Part shown: positions 8,720 to 19,091 of the stretch, piece after piece
Layout: each line of letters begins with the position of its first letter
Position numbering within the stretch: position 1 is the stretch's first letter
Assembly: GCA_004124385.1 (NCBI GenBank)
Contig: SCKN01000001.1
Location: forward strand, 340,606 to 404,605
Length of the DNA stretch: 64,000 nt
Origin: Fidelibacterota bacterium
GTDB lineage: Bacteria > Fidelibacterota > Marinisomatia > Marinisomatales > TCS55
Direction: 5' to 3'
Program-made: the position numbers and the translations under genes
Notes under the pieces: model-generated
The model's input: the letters and a program-made list of their open reading frames with translations, nothing else
What the model was told of the DNA's origin: nothing
Database searches by the model: none

Positions 8720-9907
8720 TTAACCTAATGCTGTAAAAGCCGGCAATGATTCACCACATAATAACTCAAGAGAAGCACCTCCTCCTGTAGAAACATGTGA
8801 TACATTTCGTTGATAACCGTATGAACGTATAGCTGCTGCTGTATCTCCTCCACCAACAATAGTTATTTGACCTGCATCTGCTTCTGTTAATTCAACTAAT
8901 TTTTCAGCAATCGAACTCGTTCCTTTAGAAAAACAATCTTTTTCATAAACACCCATAGGTCCATTCCATAAAATTGTATTCGATGAAGAAATTATTTTTC
9001 GAAATCGTTCAATCGATCTTGGTCCAATATCTAATCCCATCATTGTCTTTGGAATTTTTCTGCGGGAATAAATCTTTATCGATTCACTTTCAATATTTTT
9101 TGCACATATAAAATCTGATGGGAAAACCAATTTCGCTTTCTGGTTTTTAGCTTCTTTTATTATCTGCGATGCAATTGCTACCCCATTTTCATCAATTAAA
9201 GATTTTCCAACTTCCTCTCCTTTAGCTTTAAGAAACGTAAACACCATCCCGCCACTAATTATGATAGTATCAGCTTTATTCAAAAATCGCTGGATTAAAG
9301 ATATTTTCGTCCCAATTTTGGCTCCTCCTAAAATGAGAGTTACCGGACGACGTGGGCGATCAAATGATTCCTTCAAATACTTTAATTCTTTTTCCATTAA
9401 AAACCCGATGCCTTTTTGCTTGAAATGATCCACAATACCTACATTTGATGCATGGACACGGTGCGCTGTACCAAAAGCGTCATTTATATATATTTCTCCA
9501 TGCTTGGCCAACAACATTGAAAAATATGGATCATTCTGGGTTTCTTCATTATGAAATCGAAGATTTTCTAATAAATGAACCTCGCCGGCACTGATTCCTA
9601 AAGACGTATCTCTCGCATCTTCACTAATACAATCATCAGAAAATTTTATGGGCATTTCTAACATATCAGACAGCGTTTCACCAACCGGCATTAAACTTAA
9701 GTCAGCATCAACTTTTCCATTGGGCCTACCCAAATGTGACATTAATACTACTCCTGCACCTTGTTCTAAACAATATTGAATCGTGGGTAATGTAGACTGT
9801 ATCCGAAAATCATCTACAACTCGTCCATTATTAATTGGAACATTAAAATCCACTCGCATTAAAATACGTTTATTTTTTAAATAAAATGTATGTAGAGGTT
9901 TAATCAT
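8720..9907 (-). CDS. pgk: Phosphoglycerate kinase
   Basis: Catalyses the ATP-forming step from 1,3-bisphosphoglycerate to 3-phosphoglycerate. The 395-residue product has the RVDFNVP signature at residues 18-24, the SHLGRPNG substrate loop near 58, LLENLRFH, and the C-terminal nucleotide site with LWNGPMGVYE and the glycine-rich GGGDTAAA/STGGGASLE blocks. It lies 2 bp downstream of comF and 2 bp upstream of tpiA. Confidence 0.97.
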   Translation of the reverse strand: MIKPLHTFYLKNKRILMRVDFNVPINNGRVVDDFRIQSTLPTIQYCLEQGAGVVLMSHLGRPNGKVDADLSLMPVGETLSDMLEMPIKFSDDCISEDARDTSLGISAGEVHLLENLRFHNEETQNDPYFSMLLAKHGEIYINDAFGTAHRVHASNVGIVDHFKQKGIGFLMEKELKYLKESFDRPRRPVTLILGGAKIGTKISLIQRFLNKADTIIISGGMVFTFLKAKGEEVGKSLIDENGVAIASQIIKEAKNQKAKLVFPSDFICAKNIESESIKIYSRRKIPKTMMGLDIGPRSIERFRKIISSSNTILWNGPMGVYEKDCFSKGTSSIAEKLVELTEADAGQITIVGGGDTAAAIRSYGYQRNVSHVSTGGGASLELLCGESLPAFTALG

Positions 9908-9909
9908 AA

Positions 9910-10587
9910 TTAATGAGTATCCATTGGAGTCGAAACCGTTAATGCGCTTACTTGAGCAGCGCCAGCTTTTTTTAAAGAAAGTGCGCAGGCGGACATTGTT
10001 GATCCTGTAGTCAACACGTCATCGAATATTACAATCGACATATTCTCTACATTCCTCTTAACAGAAAAGGCATTATCCATGTTCGTTTTTCGTTCTTCTT
10101 TATTTAATGTTGTTTGTGATACAGTAAAACGATTACGCTTTATAATCTGTTTTTTAAAAGGGATATGCCATATTTCTGCTGCACCTTTACCAATCCACTC
10201 TGCTTGATTATAACCACGATCACGTAATTTTACACGATGAAGTGGTACAGCGGTCAATAGATCAACATGTCCAAAAGTTTCGGGAGATATTAATTGACCT
10301 AAATGCCGACCCAATTCTAACCCTAATTTAGCTCTATCATTATATTTCAAGGAATGAATAAGATCATCTAATCCTTGAGTAAAATACCAACCGGAATGAG
10401 CGGCGTCTAATCCATCAGAAACCAATAATTTATTTATTCTGTTCGATTTTATTATAGGCGTGAAATTTTCTTTACACTTTGAACAAAATGCATTCCTATT
10501 AGTATTAATAAATTGATTACATATTAAGCACATGTTTGGATAAATAAGGTCCAGACAAATATAAAATAAACTCTTCAATAAATTCAC
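9910..10587 (-). CDS. comF: ComF-family phosphoribosyltransferase-like protein
   Basis: The 225-residue protein has an N-terminal zinc-finger-like set, Cys20-x2-Cys23 and Cys35-x2-Cys38, and a C-terminal phosphoribosyltransferase fold with the PRPP-loop motif VIFDDVLTTGST at 186-197. ComF homologues are needed for DNA uptake in naturally competent bacteria, where ComFC/ComF acts on single-stranded DNA handling; many genomes carry the gene without known competence. It is the first gene of the minus-strand glycolytic set and is divergent from the next gene, with 74 bp between the two starts. Confidence 0.9.
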   Translation of the reverse strand: MNLLKSLFYICLDLIYPNMCLICNQFINTNRNAFCSKCKENFTPIIKSNRINKLLVSDGLDAAHSGWYFTQGLDDLIHSLKYNDRAKLGLELGRHLGQLISPETFGHVDLLTAVPLHRVKLRDRGYNQAEWIGKGAAEIWHIPFKKQIIKRNRFTVSQTTLNKEERKTNMDNAFSVKRNVENMSIVIFDDVLTTGSTMSACALSLKKAGAAQVSALTVSTPMDTH

Positions 10588-10661
10588 GTCAGCTAAAATT
10601 ACATTATATTATTATCATTTTCTATGCTATGTAAACAATTTTCAGGTTAATTTTTAACATC

Positions 10662-13655
10662 ATGGAAGTTAGAAAGGGAACACCTGCCGATAAGCACACG
10701 CTCCAGGACTTAATCCTACACAGGGTGCATGAGATCTTACTGATCGCTAGTGCGTACGATGCCTTCGTTATGGAGGAGGATGGTGGCTTGACGGAACAAG
10801 TTCTCCATGAATATATGGGTATGAGTTTTGGAAATGCACCTCGTATATGGAGAGCGGAAACTGCTGCAGAAGCAATGCAGATGCTAAAGGAAACGCAGTT
10901 TGATCTTGTATTGGTCATGATGCGCATTTCGGACACGGATCCTAAATCCATCGCTACTCAAATCAAAAATTTCAACAATTCAATTCCCATTATTTTATTG
11001 GCATTTGATGAATCTGAATTAAAACAACTCCCAGATAATTTACTTGGTACGTCTATTGATCAAGTTTTTATTTGGTCAGGGAATGCTAATGTCTTTATCG
11101 CAATTGTAAAGCAACTTGAAGATAAACTCAATATTGAACGAGACGTACAAATAGGAGATGTACGTTGCATTATTTTAATAGAAGATCGCCCTAGATTTTA
11201 TTCCACTATCCTGCCGTTGATTTATAAAGAAATAACGCGCAACATAAAACGATTAATGGATAAAAGTTTAAATGATGCTGAACGATTACTGCATATGCGT
11301 GCAAGACCTAAAATTCTTTTAGCTACAACCTATGAAGAAGCTCAAGAATATTTTAATAAATATCAAAGAAATACACTTGGGATAATTTCTGATATTCGTT
11401 TTCCCAAAAATGGAATTCATGATCATGAAGCAGGTCAATCGTTCGTCCGCTGGGCAAGATCTAAAGACCCTTCCATTCCAATCCTTTTACAATCTACTCA
11501 TAAAATCAATGCTCAATTAGCAAAAGAGCTCAATGTTAATTTTGTTCATAAAAAATCCAAAACACTCTTGCAAGAATTACGTGATTTTATCATTTCAAAT
11601 TTTGGTTTTGGAGATTTCATATTTCAAACTCCTGATGGAAAAGTTATTGATCATGTAACAGATTTAAAGGGATTAAAAAATGCCATTAAAAGCATTCCTT
11701 ATGAATCACTAGAATTCCATGCTGGAAACCATCATTTTTCTAATTGGTTAGCTGCAAGAGGTGAATTCATCCTAGCATCTAAAATCAGACCTTTGAATTT
11801 CAGGGATTCAACTGATTCATTGAAACATCGCAAATTATTAATTGAATTAATTGACGAATCGATTATCTTAAAAAAAGAATTGCACGTCGTAGAGTTCGAC
11901 CCTGCAAATTTTGATCCCAATAAGAATTTTATGCGTATTTGTCCCGGTTCTTTGGGTGGTAAAGCACGAGGAATTGCTTTTTCTAATTCATTATTAAGTG
12001 AAAGTAATCTTGAAAATGAATTTCCTAATGTAACAATTCGTGTCCCTAAATCGTATGTGATTGCAACTGCAGAATACGATACATTCATGCGTGATAACAA
12101 TATTTGGAAAAAAGCAGTCAGGGCCAAAACGAATAAAAAGATCGACACATTATTTCAAAAAGCAAAACTTTCGCAATCTATTCTAAATGCATTACAAGCT
12201 ATCATTTCAGAAATTAAACACCCTATTGCTGTACGATCGTCCAGTCTATTGGAAGATTCCCAGTATCAACCACTTTCGGGAGCATACGCAACGTATATGC
12301 TTCCCAATAGTGATTCCAATTCGAGCGTTCGACTCAAAGAATTATGCTCTGCGGTTAAGCGTGTATACGCATCAATGTTTCATAAGGAAGCTATTGCTCT
12401 AATCGATTCTTCTGTACATTCATTAGAACAAGAAAAAATGGCAGTTATCATTATGGAATTAATTGGCCAATCTATAAATAATCGCTTCTACCCAACCTTT
12501 AGCGGCACAACCCAGAGTTTTAATTATTATCCAGTGTCTTATATGAAGCGCGAAGAAGGAGTTGCATATGTTGCAATGGGACTTGGGAGAACTGTAGCAG
12601 AAGGTGAAAAGTCACTTCGCTTCTCACCAAAATATCCGGCGATTCTTCCTCAATATTTTTCAATAAAATCAACATTGGCAAATTCACAAAATTCATTCTA
12701 TGCATTGAATTTGACTAAAAATGTAAAAACTCTCTTGAATGGTGAAATGGAAAACCTCGATTTGTATGATCTTCAAGTAGCCGAAAATGATTCAGTACTT
12801 TCCTGGGTTGGAAGTGTTGTTTCCTACGAAGATAATGTTCTACGGAATTCTCTTAAACACAAAGGTACACGAGTCATTACGTTTGCTCCTGTTTTAAAAT
12901 TCGGACTATTTCCTCTAGCTGAAATCTTGAATAGTCTCCTGGAGATAGGAAAACGTGCTTTAGGATGTGAAGTCGAAATCGAATTTGCCGTAAACCTTTT
13001 CAAGGATAAAAATCAAAAACCAGAATTTTGTATTTTGCAAATTAAACCAATGGTATTGGGTGTTTCTGAAGATTTAACCCACCATATAGAATTAACCAAA
13101 GAAAATGTATTCTGTCATAGCTCATTGACTCTTGGAAATGGTCAGTTTAATAATATAAGAGATATTATTTTTGTTGATCCAAATAAATTTAAATCTTCCC
13201 AAAGTAAAGAAATTGCCAAAGAGATTGAAACACTCACAACTCAAATCAACTCAAAAAACCCCTACATACTTGTTGGTCCTGGGAGATGGGGAACAGCAGA
13301 CCCTTGGTTGGGTATTCCGGTGAAATGGCAGCAAATAAGCGGTGCGAAAATTATCGTTGAAGTAGGACTACCTGAATTCCCAGTAGATCCATCATTTGGA
13401 AGTCATTTCTTCCAAAATGTAACATCTATGCGATTAGGATACTTTACAGTAAATCATAAAACGAAAGAAGATTTTATGGATACTGACTGGCTTAAAGATC
13501 AACAGATAATTCAAGAATTAAAATTCACTCAATGGATACATACTGAAGAACCTTTATCTGTCATTATTAATGGGCATTCAGGAGAAGGACATATATTAAA
13601 ACCAATACCTAAATTACCCGAATCCATGGATGAACATGAAACAACTGGTATATAA
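10662..13655 (+). CDS. Receiver-like/PEP-pyruvate-dikinase N-domain hybrid protein
   Basis: A 997-residue cytoplasmic protein. Residues about 1-130 and 195-315 each look like a response-regulator receiver fold: FDLVLVMMRISD then IPIILLAFDE in the first, and GIISDIRFP, IPILLQSTHK and VNFVHKKS in the second. From about residue 428 (GSLGGKARG) it resembles the ATP-grasp nucleotide-binding domain of PEP synthase/pyruvate phosphate dikinase, including PIAVRSSSLLEDS near 521. I see neither the phosphohistidine swivelling domain nor the PEP/pyruvate barrel, so it is unlikely to be a PEP synthase. C-terminal blocks such as LVGPGRWGTADPW are conserved-looking. It could be a signalling-controlled phosphotransferase; the function is unknown. 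It stands alone on the plus strand. Confidence 0.75.
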   Translation: MEVRKGTPADKHTLQDLILHRVHEILLIASAYDAFVMEEDGGLTEQVLHEYMGMSFGNAPRIWRAETAAEAMQMLKETQFDLVLVMMRISDTDPKSIATQIKNFNNSIPIILLAFDESELKQLPDNLLGTSIDQVFIWSGNANVFIAIVKQLEDKLNIERDVQIGDVRCIILIEDRPRFYSTILPLIYKEITRNIKRLMDKSLNDAERLLHMRARPKILLATTYEEAQEYFNKYQRNTLGIISDIRFPKNGIHDHEAGQSFVRWARSKDPSIPILLQSTHKINAQLAKELNVNFVHKKSKTLLQELRDFIISNFGFGDFIFQTPDGKVIDHVTDLKGLKNAIKSIPYESLEFHAGNHHFSNWLAARGEFILASKIRPLNFRDSTDSLKHRKLLIELIDESIILKKELHVVEFDPANFDPNKNFMRICPGSLGGKARGIAFSNSLLSESNLENEFPNVTIRVPKSYVIATAEYDTFMRDNNIWKKAVRAKTNKKIDTLFQKAKLSQSILNALQAIISEIKHPIAVRSSSLLEDSQYQPLSGAYATYMLPNSDSNSSVRLKELCSAVKRVYASMFHKEAIALIDSSVHSLEQEKMAVIIMELIGQSINNRFYPTFSGTTQSFNYYPVSYMKREEGVAYVAMGLGRTVAEGEKSLRFSPKYPAILPQYFSIKSTLANSQNSFYALNLTKNVKTLLNGEMENLDLYDLQVAENDSVLSWVGSVVSYEDNVLRNSLKHKGTRVITFAPVLKFGLFPLAEILNSLLEIGKRALGCEVEIEFAVNLFKDKNQKPEFCILQIKPMVLGVSEDLTHHIELTKENVFCHSSLTLGNGQFNNIRDIIFVDPNKFKSSQSKEIAKEIETLTTQINSKNPYILVGPGRWGTADPWLGIPVKWQQISGAKIIVEVGLPEFPVDPSFGSHFFQNVTSMRLGYFTVNHKTKEDFMDTDWLKDQQIIQELKFTQWIHTEEPLSVIINGHSGEGHILKPIPKLPESMDEHETTGI

Positions 13656-13660
13656 TAAAA

Positions 13661-13684
13661 AAGGGGCAATCGCCCCTTTTTTTA
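13661..13684. terminator. Bidirectional intrinsic terminator
   Basis: AAGGGGC-AATC-GCCCCTT hairpin flanked by A-rich sequence on the left and T-rich on the right, between the convergent ends of the plus-strand dikinase-like gene (stop at 13655) and gdhA (stop at 13705). The symmetry lets it work in both directions. Confidence 0.85.
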
Positions 13685-13704
13685 TTGGAATGACTTAATT
13701 TTAA

Positions 13705-15060
<1,356 letters not shown>

Positions 15061-15126
15061 TCAAAATTTTAGCGGAAATTACGGAGCTAAACATATTGAA
15101 CAATCAATATTTTACTGACTTTTGCC

Positions 15127-15158
15127 TTTGGTTTTCCTAACGTGTGAATCTAATTTTG
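15127..15158 (+). promoter_or_regulatory. Candidate Bacteroidetes-type promoter for tRNA-Met
   Basis: TTTG (15127-15130), 20 bp, then TAATTTTG (15151-15158), matching the published -33 TTTG / -7 TAnnTTTG pattern of Bacteroidetes primary-sigma promoters. The tRNA starts 32 bp downstream. The same -7 octamer recurs upstream of the tRNA-Thr operon. Position and recurrence support it; no transcription start is known. Confidence 0.45.
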
Positions 15159-15189
15159 CGGGTTCATTTATTAGTAAAATTATTATAAT

Positions 15190-15263
15190 GGCGGCGTAGC
15201 TCAGTTGGTTAGAGCACCGGAATCATAATCCGGGTGTCCGGGGTTCGAGTCCCTGCGCCGCTA
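15190..15263 (+). tRNA. tRNA-Met(CAT), elongator type
   Basis: 74 nt. Acceptor stem GGCGGCG pairs with CGCCGCT (first pair G-U), discriminator A. Anticodon stem CCGGA/TCCGG with loop ATCATAA, anticodon CAT. The anticodon stem lacks the three consecutive G:C pairs of an initiator, and the first pair is not the C-A mismatch of initiators. A tRNA-Ile with lysidine-modified CAT is possible but the body resembles elongator Met. CCA is not encoded. Confidence 0.88.
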
Positions 15264-15271
15264 CAAACAAA

Positions 15272-15306
15272 AAAAGCCTCATCCAGATAAACCGGATGAG
15301 GCTTTT
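15272..15306. terminator. Bidirectional intrinsic terminator
   Basis: A perfect 13-bp stem (AAAAGCCTCATCC with its complement) and a 9-nt loop, with A tract on one side and T tract on the other. It lies between the converging tRNA-Met (end 15263) and cspA (stop 15329) and can terminate both. Confidence 0.9.
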
Positions 15307-15328
15307 ATGTATTACTATATAACTAAAA

Positions 15329-15535
15329 TTAATTCAGTTTAGTAACATTAGCAGCTTGATCACCTTTGGGACCGGATACTATTTCATACTCTACTTCATC
15401 GCCTTCATTGAGGGTTTTAAAACCGTCTCCGTTTAACGCGCTGAAATGTACGAATACATCTTTATCATCTTCGTTTGAAGTGACAAAGCCGAATCCTTTT
15501 TTGTCATTAAACCACTTTACTTTACCTTGTACCAT
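15329..15535 (-). CDS. cspA: Cold-shock protein, CspA family
   Basis: A 68-residue single cold-shock (OB-fold) domain, acting as an RNA chaperone that melts mRNA structure. RNP1 is KGFGFV at residues 13-18 and RNP2 is VFVHFS at 27-32; [10 protein letters not shown] at the start and [10 protein letters not shown] near the end are typical. AAAGG precedes the ATG. The AT-rich 192 bp upstream (15536-15727) would give a long 5' leader, as is common for cold-regulated csp genes, but I could not define a structure in it. Confidence 0.95.
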   Translation of the reverse strand: MVQGKVKWFNDKKGFGFVTSNEDDKDVFVHFSALNGDGFKTLNEGDEVEYEIVSGPKGDQAANVTKLN

Positions 15536-15727
15536 TTAAAGTACCTTTCATTTTATTTTCAAATAAAAGATATGTTTCTAAACTTAACTAAAAAAATCAC
15601 GATTGTAGATATTCGTGTGAAATATTATTCTTTTAAACCAAGTTTCTTAAAACAACTATCTTAACTGCGTGGAATTTATTGAATTATCTAAATACAAGCA
15701 TACATTTAATTAAAAGTAACTTTTTAC

Positions 15728-16615
15728 TTAATTTCCAAACAATTCATATGGATAATTGTCATTATCAATCAATTTTTGAATTTCTCCTTGAACAAAAGGT
15801 TTGTCTTCTTTGTATGTAACTCCAAACCAGGATGACTCACTTCGTAAAACAATCACCACTTCCCTATTGCTCTGAATGAGATCATTTATAACCGATGGAA
15901 TCAAAAATTCACTTTTTAATTCACTCCCCTCACCCATTAAAAACTCAACAAACATTTCTTGTAAATAATTAAAAAGTTTGGGAGTATAACCCCACATATT
16001 CATTGAAACAGGTTCTGTCCCATTTAATTCAATATTTCGATTAGATGAAACACCATAATCTGTTTTTTGAAGTTCTGATGTTTCTATAACTGTTTCGAGT
16101 TTATCATTATTTACCGTGCATAAACCACGTGTAACACCTCCAAAAGATGATAAAGTTTTATCTAATCGAAATGCGACCATTGAAAATGTATTTGCTCCAT
16201 TATTATAATAATCTGCAATAACCATAAATGATTCTCGACCATAATAATCATCCCCATTAATCACAACAAACGGCTCGTTAATCAAATCAATTGCTGATAA
16301 AATTGCATGCCCAGTTCCCCACGGTTTTATACGTTCATCAGGACATTCAAAACCGTTAGGTAATGCATCTAATTCTTGGAATGCAAATTCCACCTGAATT
16401 TTTCCAGCATATTTATTGGTTATTTTATTTATGAAATCATTTTCAAATTCTCTGCGAATAATAAATACAACTTTACTAAAACCAGCTTTAATGGCATCAT
16501 AAACTGAATAATCAATAATTGTTTCACCATTTGGGCCAATTGCATCTAATTGCTTAAGACCTCCATATCGTGAGCCCATTCCGGCTGCCATAACTAATAG
16601 TGTAATATTTTTCAT
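15728..16615 (-). CDS. Sugar-phosphate nucleotidyltransferase
   Basis: A 295-residue NTP-transferase-fold protein that should join a sugar 1-phosphate to a nucleotide. The N-terminus carries the signature AAGMGSRYGGLKQL (residues 10-23) with the glycine loop and the lysine for triphosphate binding, and VINGDDYYG near residue 118 gives the metal-binding Asp. The sugar and nucleotide are not readable. It is 31 bp from a decayed GHMP-type sugar kinase, the kinase/nucleotidyltransferase pairing seen in sugar activation pathways, so its substrate supply may have been lost. Confidence 0.82.
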   Translation of the reverse strand: MKNITLLVMAAGMGSRYGGLKQLDAIGPNGETIIDYSVYDAIKAGFSKVVFIIRREFENDFINKITNKYAGKIQVEFAFQELDALPNGFECPDERIKPWGTGHAILSAIDLINEPFVVINGDDYYGRESFMVIADYYNNGANTFSMVAFRLDKTLSSFGGVTRGLCTVNNDKLETVIETSELQKTDYGVSSNRNIELNGTEPVSMNMWGYTPKLFNYLQEMFVEFLMGEGSELKSEFLIPSVINDLIQSNREVVIVLRSESSWFGVTYKEDKPFVQGEIQKLIDNDNYPYELFGN

Positions 16616-16646
16616 TAAATAAATTATCCTTCAATAATTGACGAAG

Positions 16647-17516
16647 TTAATCAATTCTAGTTCCATCATCAGACTGAATAATATAGGATTTTCCTCCAAC
16701 CCGTTCAATCGCTTGAGCAACTTCCTCGAAGTTTTCCGGTGCATAAGCAAAGATACAACCACCACCGCCCGAAACATTAATTTTTCCTCCTAAACCGCCA
16801 GCACCCAAAGCAACATCCAACATTGTATCAATCTTGGGTGTACTAACTTTTAAGACATCTCGCAATATTTGATGATGTGTTGTTAACAAGTGTCCAATCC
16901 GATGGTGATCAATGTTAACTTTTTCCAATTCTATTAAAGCTTCCTTAAGCAGATTCCGGTTTTTGATTGTTTATCTAAAAAGGAATTTTTGCTCATCATT
17001 TAATAGTGACAAATCCAAATTATCTCCGCAAGAATGGATATCCATATTTTGATTTCTGACTTTTAATATTTGAATTATTTCAAGTCTTGCATCTCGACAT
17101 CGATTCAAAATCCCCATAGTGTCCTTTGGTCCACAGGAGTCTCCCAATACTAATGTGCCCAAATTTGGTTTCAAGGTCTGAATAGCAATGTCACGCTCGG
17201 ACTATAAATAAATCAAATGTCCCATGGCTGTAGAATATTGATCCATCATGCCGCAAGGTTCATTGAATTCTTCCACCTCTGCTTTATAAGCTAATTTGCC
17301 AATCTTTTGCTGATTCCATTTCACCGGCTCGTCCGCCACTTGGGATAAAAAATGGATCCAACTTACCACAATCGCAGATGAACTACTGGTACCGGCTTGA
17401 ATTGGAATTTGGCTTGTTATTTCACACACAAAACCAGATGAAAATTTGAGCACTTCATTTTGGCAAATAATAATCCCACTTTTTATAAAATTTTGTCTAT
17501 TCATGTTCTTATCCAT
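16647..17516 (-). pseudogene. Decayed GHMP-family sugar kinase
   Basis: Three open segments (17202-17516, 16971-17174, 16647-16928) lie in one and the same frame, separated by a TAG at 17202-17204 and a TAA at 16971-16973. Read through, they give one GHMP kinase: PIQAGTSSSSAIVVS (ATP-loop) near the start, then EEFNEPCGMMDQYS, LGTLVLGDSCGPKDT, LLTTHHQILRD, and the C-terminal GGKINVSGGGGCIFAYA. The expected first 80-100 residues (the PGR-x-x-L-x-GEH-x-D region) are missing; a stop of the upstream methyltransferase frame lies just before. Yet ATG 17516 has a strong AAAGGAG five bases upstream. Segments 2 and 3 begin only with TTG. A truncated product of about 104 residues may still be made. Confidence 0.82.
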
Positions 17517-17531
17517 AAGAACTCCTTTGAA

Positions 17532-18362
17532 TTATTTTTTGAAAAGCAGTAAGCGGTAGGTTTTGTATTTGATGAAATTTGCACCAGTGAGTTGACCGGT
17601 GAAATACACCCTGTTGATTTTTGCAAGGCGTTTTTCATATTTCCAATTCAAAAAACCGGTAAGCTTTGGATAGTTGCTTTCCAGATATTCGCCGGACATG
17701 GTTTTAATGGGTTCAAGAACTTCAGTGACAAATTTATCCAACAGGTCATTTGTTGGGGCTGTTTCTTCAGTTATATCAATATCCGTAAGTTTATTCAGAG
17801 ACGTTGATGATATTTTATCATCAAATGATTTCCATTTATGTCCACCGCCTAATGGACTTTTTCCCGGGAGATCTTTTCTGAAAAAATCACAAATGAGAAG
17901 ATGACCGCTGTCCGGAAGCATTTCGACGATTTTATCAATAGAAAAACCTAGTTTAACATATTGGAAACTCTCACTGAAAAGAATCATGTTATATGTTTTG
18001 TCTGCATCGAGATCTTCAAATTCACATACATGTACCGTTGATTGATTACCCAACTTTTTACGAATATTTTCTGCAAGAAATTCACTGGGCAGAACACAAT
18101 CCACTTCATAGCCAAGACCGAGTAATTTCTTCGCCAGATTTCCCGAACCACTGCCCACATCCAGAATGGACTTAACACCTTCAGGTATATTATCAATAAT
18201 GAGCTTTGAATGACGATATTGTGCTTCAGCAAAATTTTGAGCTGTGGCGGTTTTATCATCGGGCCAATAACCGTAGTGTAAATCTTCTGTATCCATAAAA
18301 AAACGGCCAATGAGCAATCCAATATCAAGCCCAACTGCTTTTGAGTCAATTTTTTTAGTCAT
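17532..18362 (-). CDS. Class I SAM-dependent methyltransferase
   Basis: 276 residues. Motif I is ILDVGSGSGNL at 66-76, the SAM-binding glycine loop, followed by a putative acidic post-motif and the motif IV-like NMILFSESFQY; LICDFFRK is the post-IV strand. These features fit the methyltransferase type 11/25 families of small-molecule methyltransferases. The acceptor is unknown. It lies 3 bp downstream of the sulfotransferase gene and 15 bp upstream of the GHMP kinase remnant, so it is probably the last working gene of the accessory operon. Confidence 0.82.
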   Translation of the reverse strand: MTKKIDSKAVGLDIGLLIGRFFMDTEDLHYGYWPDDKTATAQNFAEAQYRHSKLIIDNIPEGVKSILDVGSGSGNLAKKLLGLGYEVDCVLPSEFLAENIRKKLGNQSTVHVCEFEDLDADKTYNMILFSESFQYVKLGFSIDKIVEMLPDSGHLLICDFFRKDLPGKSPLGGGHKWKSFDDKISSTSLNKLTDIDITEETAPTNDLLDKFVTEVLEPIKTMSGEYLESNYPKLTGFLNWKYEKRLAKINRVYFTGQLTGANFIKYKTYRLLLFKK

Positions 18363-18365
18363 GTT

Positions 18366-19091
18366 TTAATAAATCCTTTTACGATGGAGAGTATCATAAT
18401 ATAAGAGACATTCTTCATAAATATCTTCCAGTTCATGAGGTAATTCTTCATTGGGAGCTGTGTATGGCTGAAAACCGGTAGACGCTTCTACACTCCTATA
18501 CCAATACTTGGACCAAACACCGTCTATCTCTCTTGGCCCTGCCGGCCAAGATAACATATCATCACTGAAAGAAATTCCCACAGCAGAACATAATTTTGAT
18601 AAAATATCTTTTGGATTTATTAAAATATCTTTTGCATCCACGATTGCCGGCTCGACGCAATCTCCATCCGTTAGTAAACGATATAATTCAACTTGTTGCG
18701 GATAACCCAAAAGATTAGAATGTGTTACATCATATTTTTTGCTATAAGATAAAATAACTTCCTTGGGATCACGGATGAGAAAACAATTCGTTACATGACG
18801 AGTCCAGGACAGATCCACTCCCGGGAGATTGTGTTGAGCCATGTGTTTTTGATACCAAACCGTTTCACCATTGGGCGCAGGGACAGTAATGTTTTCCACA
18901 ACTTTATCCCATTCACATTCCATGGATTTTAAAATAGCTTTCCGTCCAGGATGATCTATATCCGTATTTTTCAAATAAAATCCGTAAAAAGGTTCATCAG
19001 AAACGAATGTATCCGAGCGGTTCTCAAACGAACGCATCATTGCCGTTGAAATATTCCTCGGTCCGGACCACATGGCGATATGTTTAGTCAC
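18366..19091 (-). CDS. Sulfotransferase-family protein
   Basis: 241 residues. The N-terminal WSGPRNISTAMMRSF (residues 8-22) is the loop that binds the 5'-phosphosulfate of PAPS, and LIRDPKEVILSY with Arg107 and Ser115 matches the 3'-phosphate-binding motif of sulfotransferases. Such a protein would transfer sulfate from PAPS to a hydroxyl or amine. Relatives of this subfamily are often annotated next to, or joined to, class IV aminotransferases, as here: its start overlaps the aminotransferase stop by 8 bp. The acceptor is unknown. Similar proteins are often misnamed branched-chain aminotransferases because of that link. Confidence 0.75.
   Translation of the reverse strand: MTKHIAMWSGPRNISTAMMRSFENRSDTFVSDEPFYGFYLKNTDIDHPGRKAILKSMECEWDKVVENITVPAPNGETVWYQKHMAQHNLPGVDLSWTRHVTNCFLIRDPKEVILSYSKKYDVTHSNLLGYPQQVELYRLLTDGDCVEPAIVDAKDILINPKDILSKLCSAVGISFSDDMLSWPAGPREIDGVWSKYWYRSVEASTGFQPYTAPNEELPHELEDIYEECLLYYDTLHRKRIY

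Noticed and set aside
15184-15189. TATAAT box just before tRNA-Met
   Set aside because: It ends next to the tRNA 5' base, which leaves no room for a start site and leader processing; the TAATTTTG element fits better.
15190-15263. Initiator tRNA-fMet
   Set aside because: No three-G:C anticodon stem and no C1-A72 mismatch.
16647-17174. Two separate short genes in place of one decayed kinase
   Set aside because: Both begin with TTG, share one frame with the upstream piece, and together read as one GHMP kinase.
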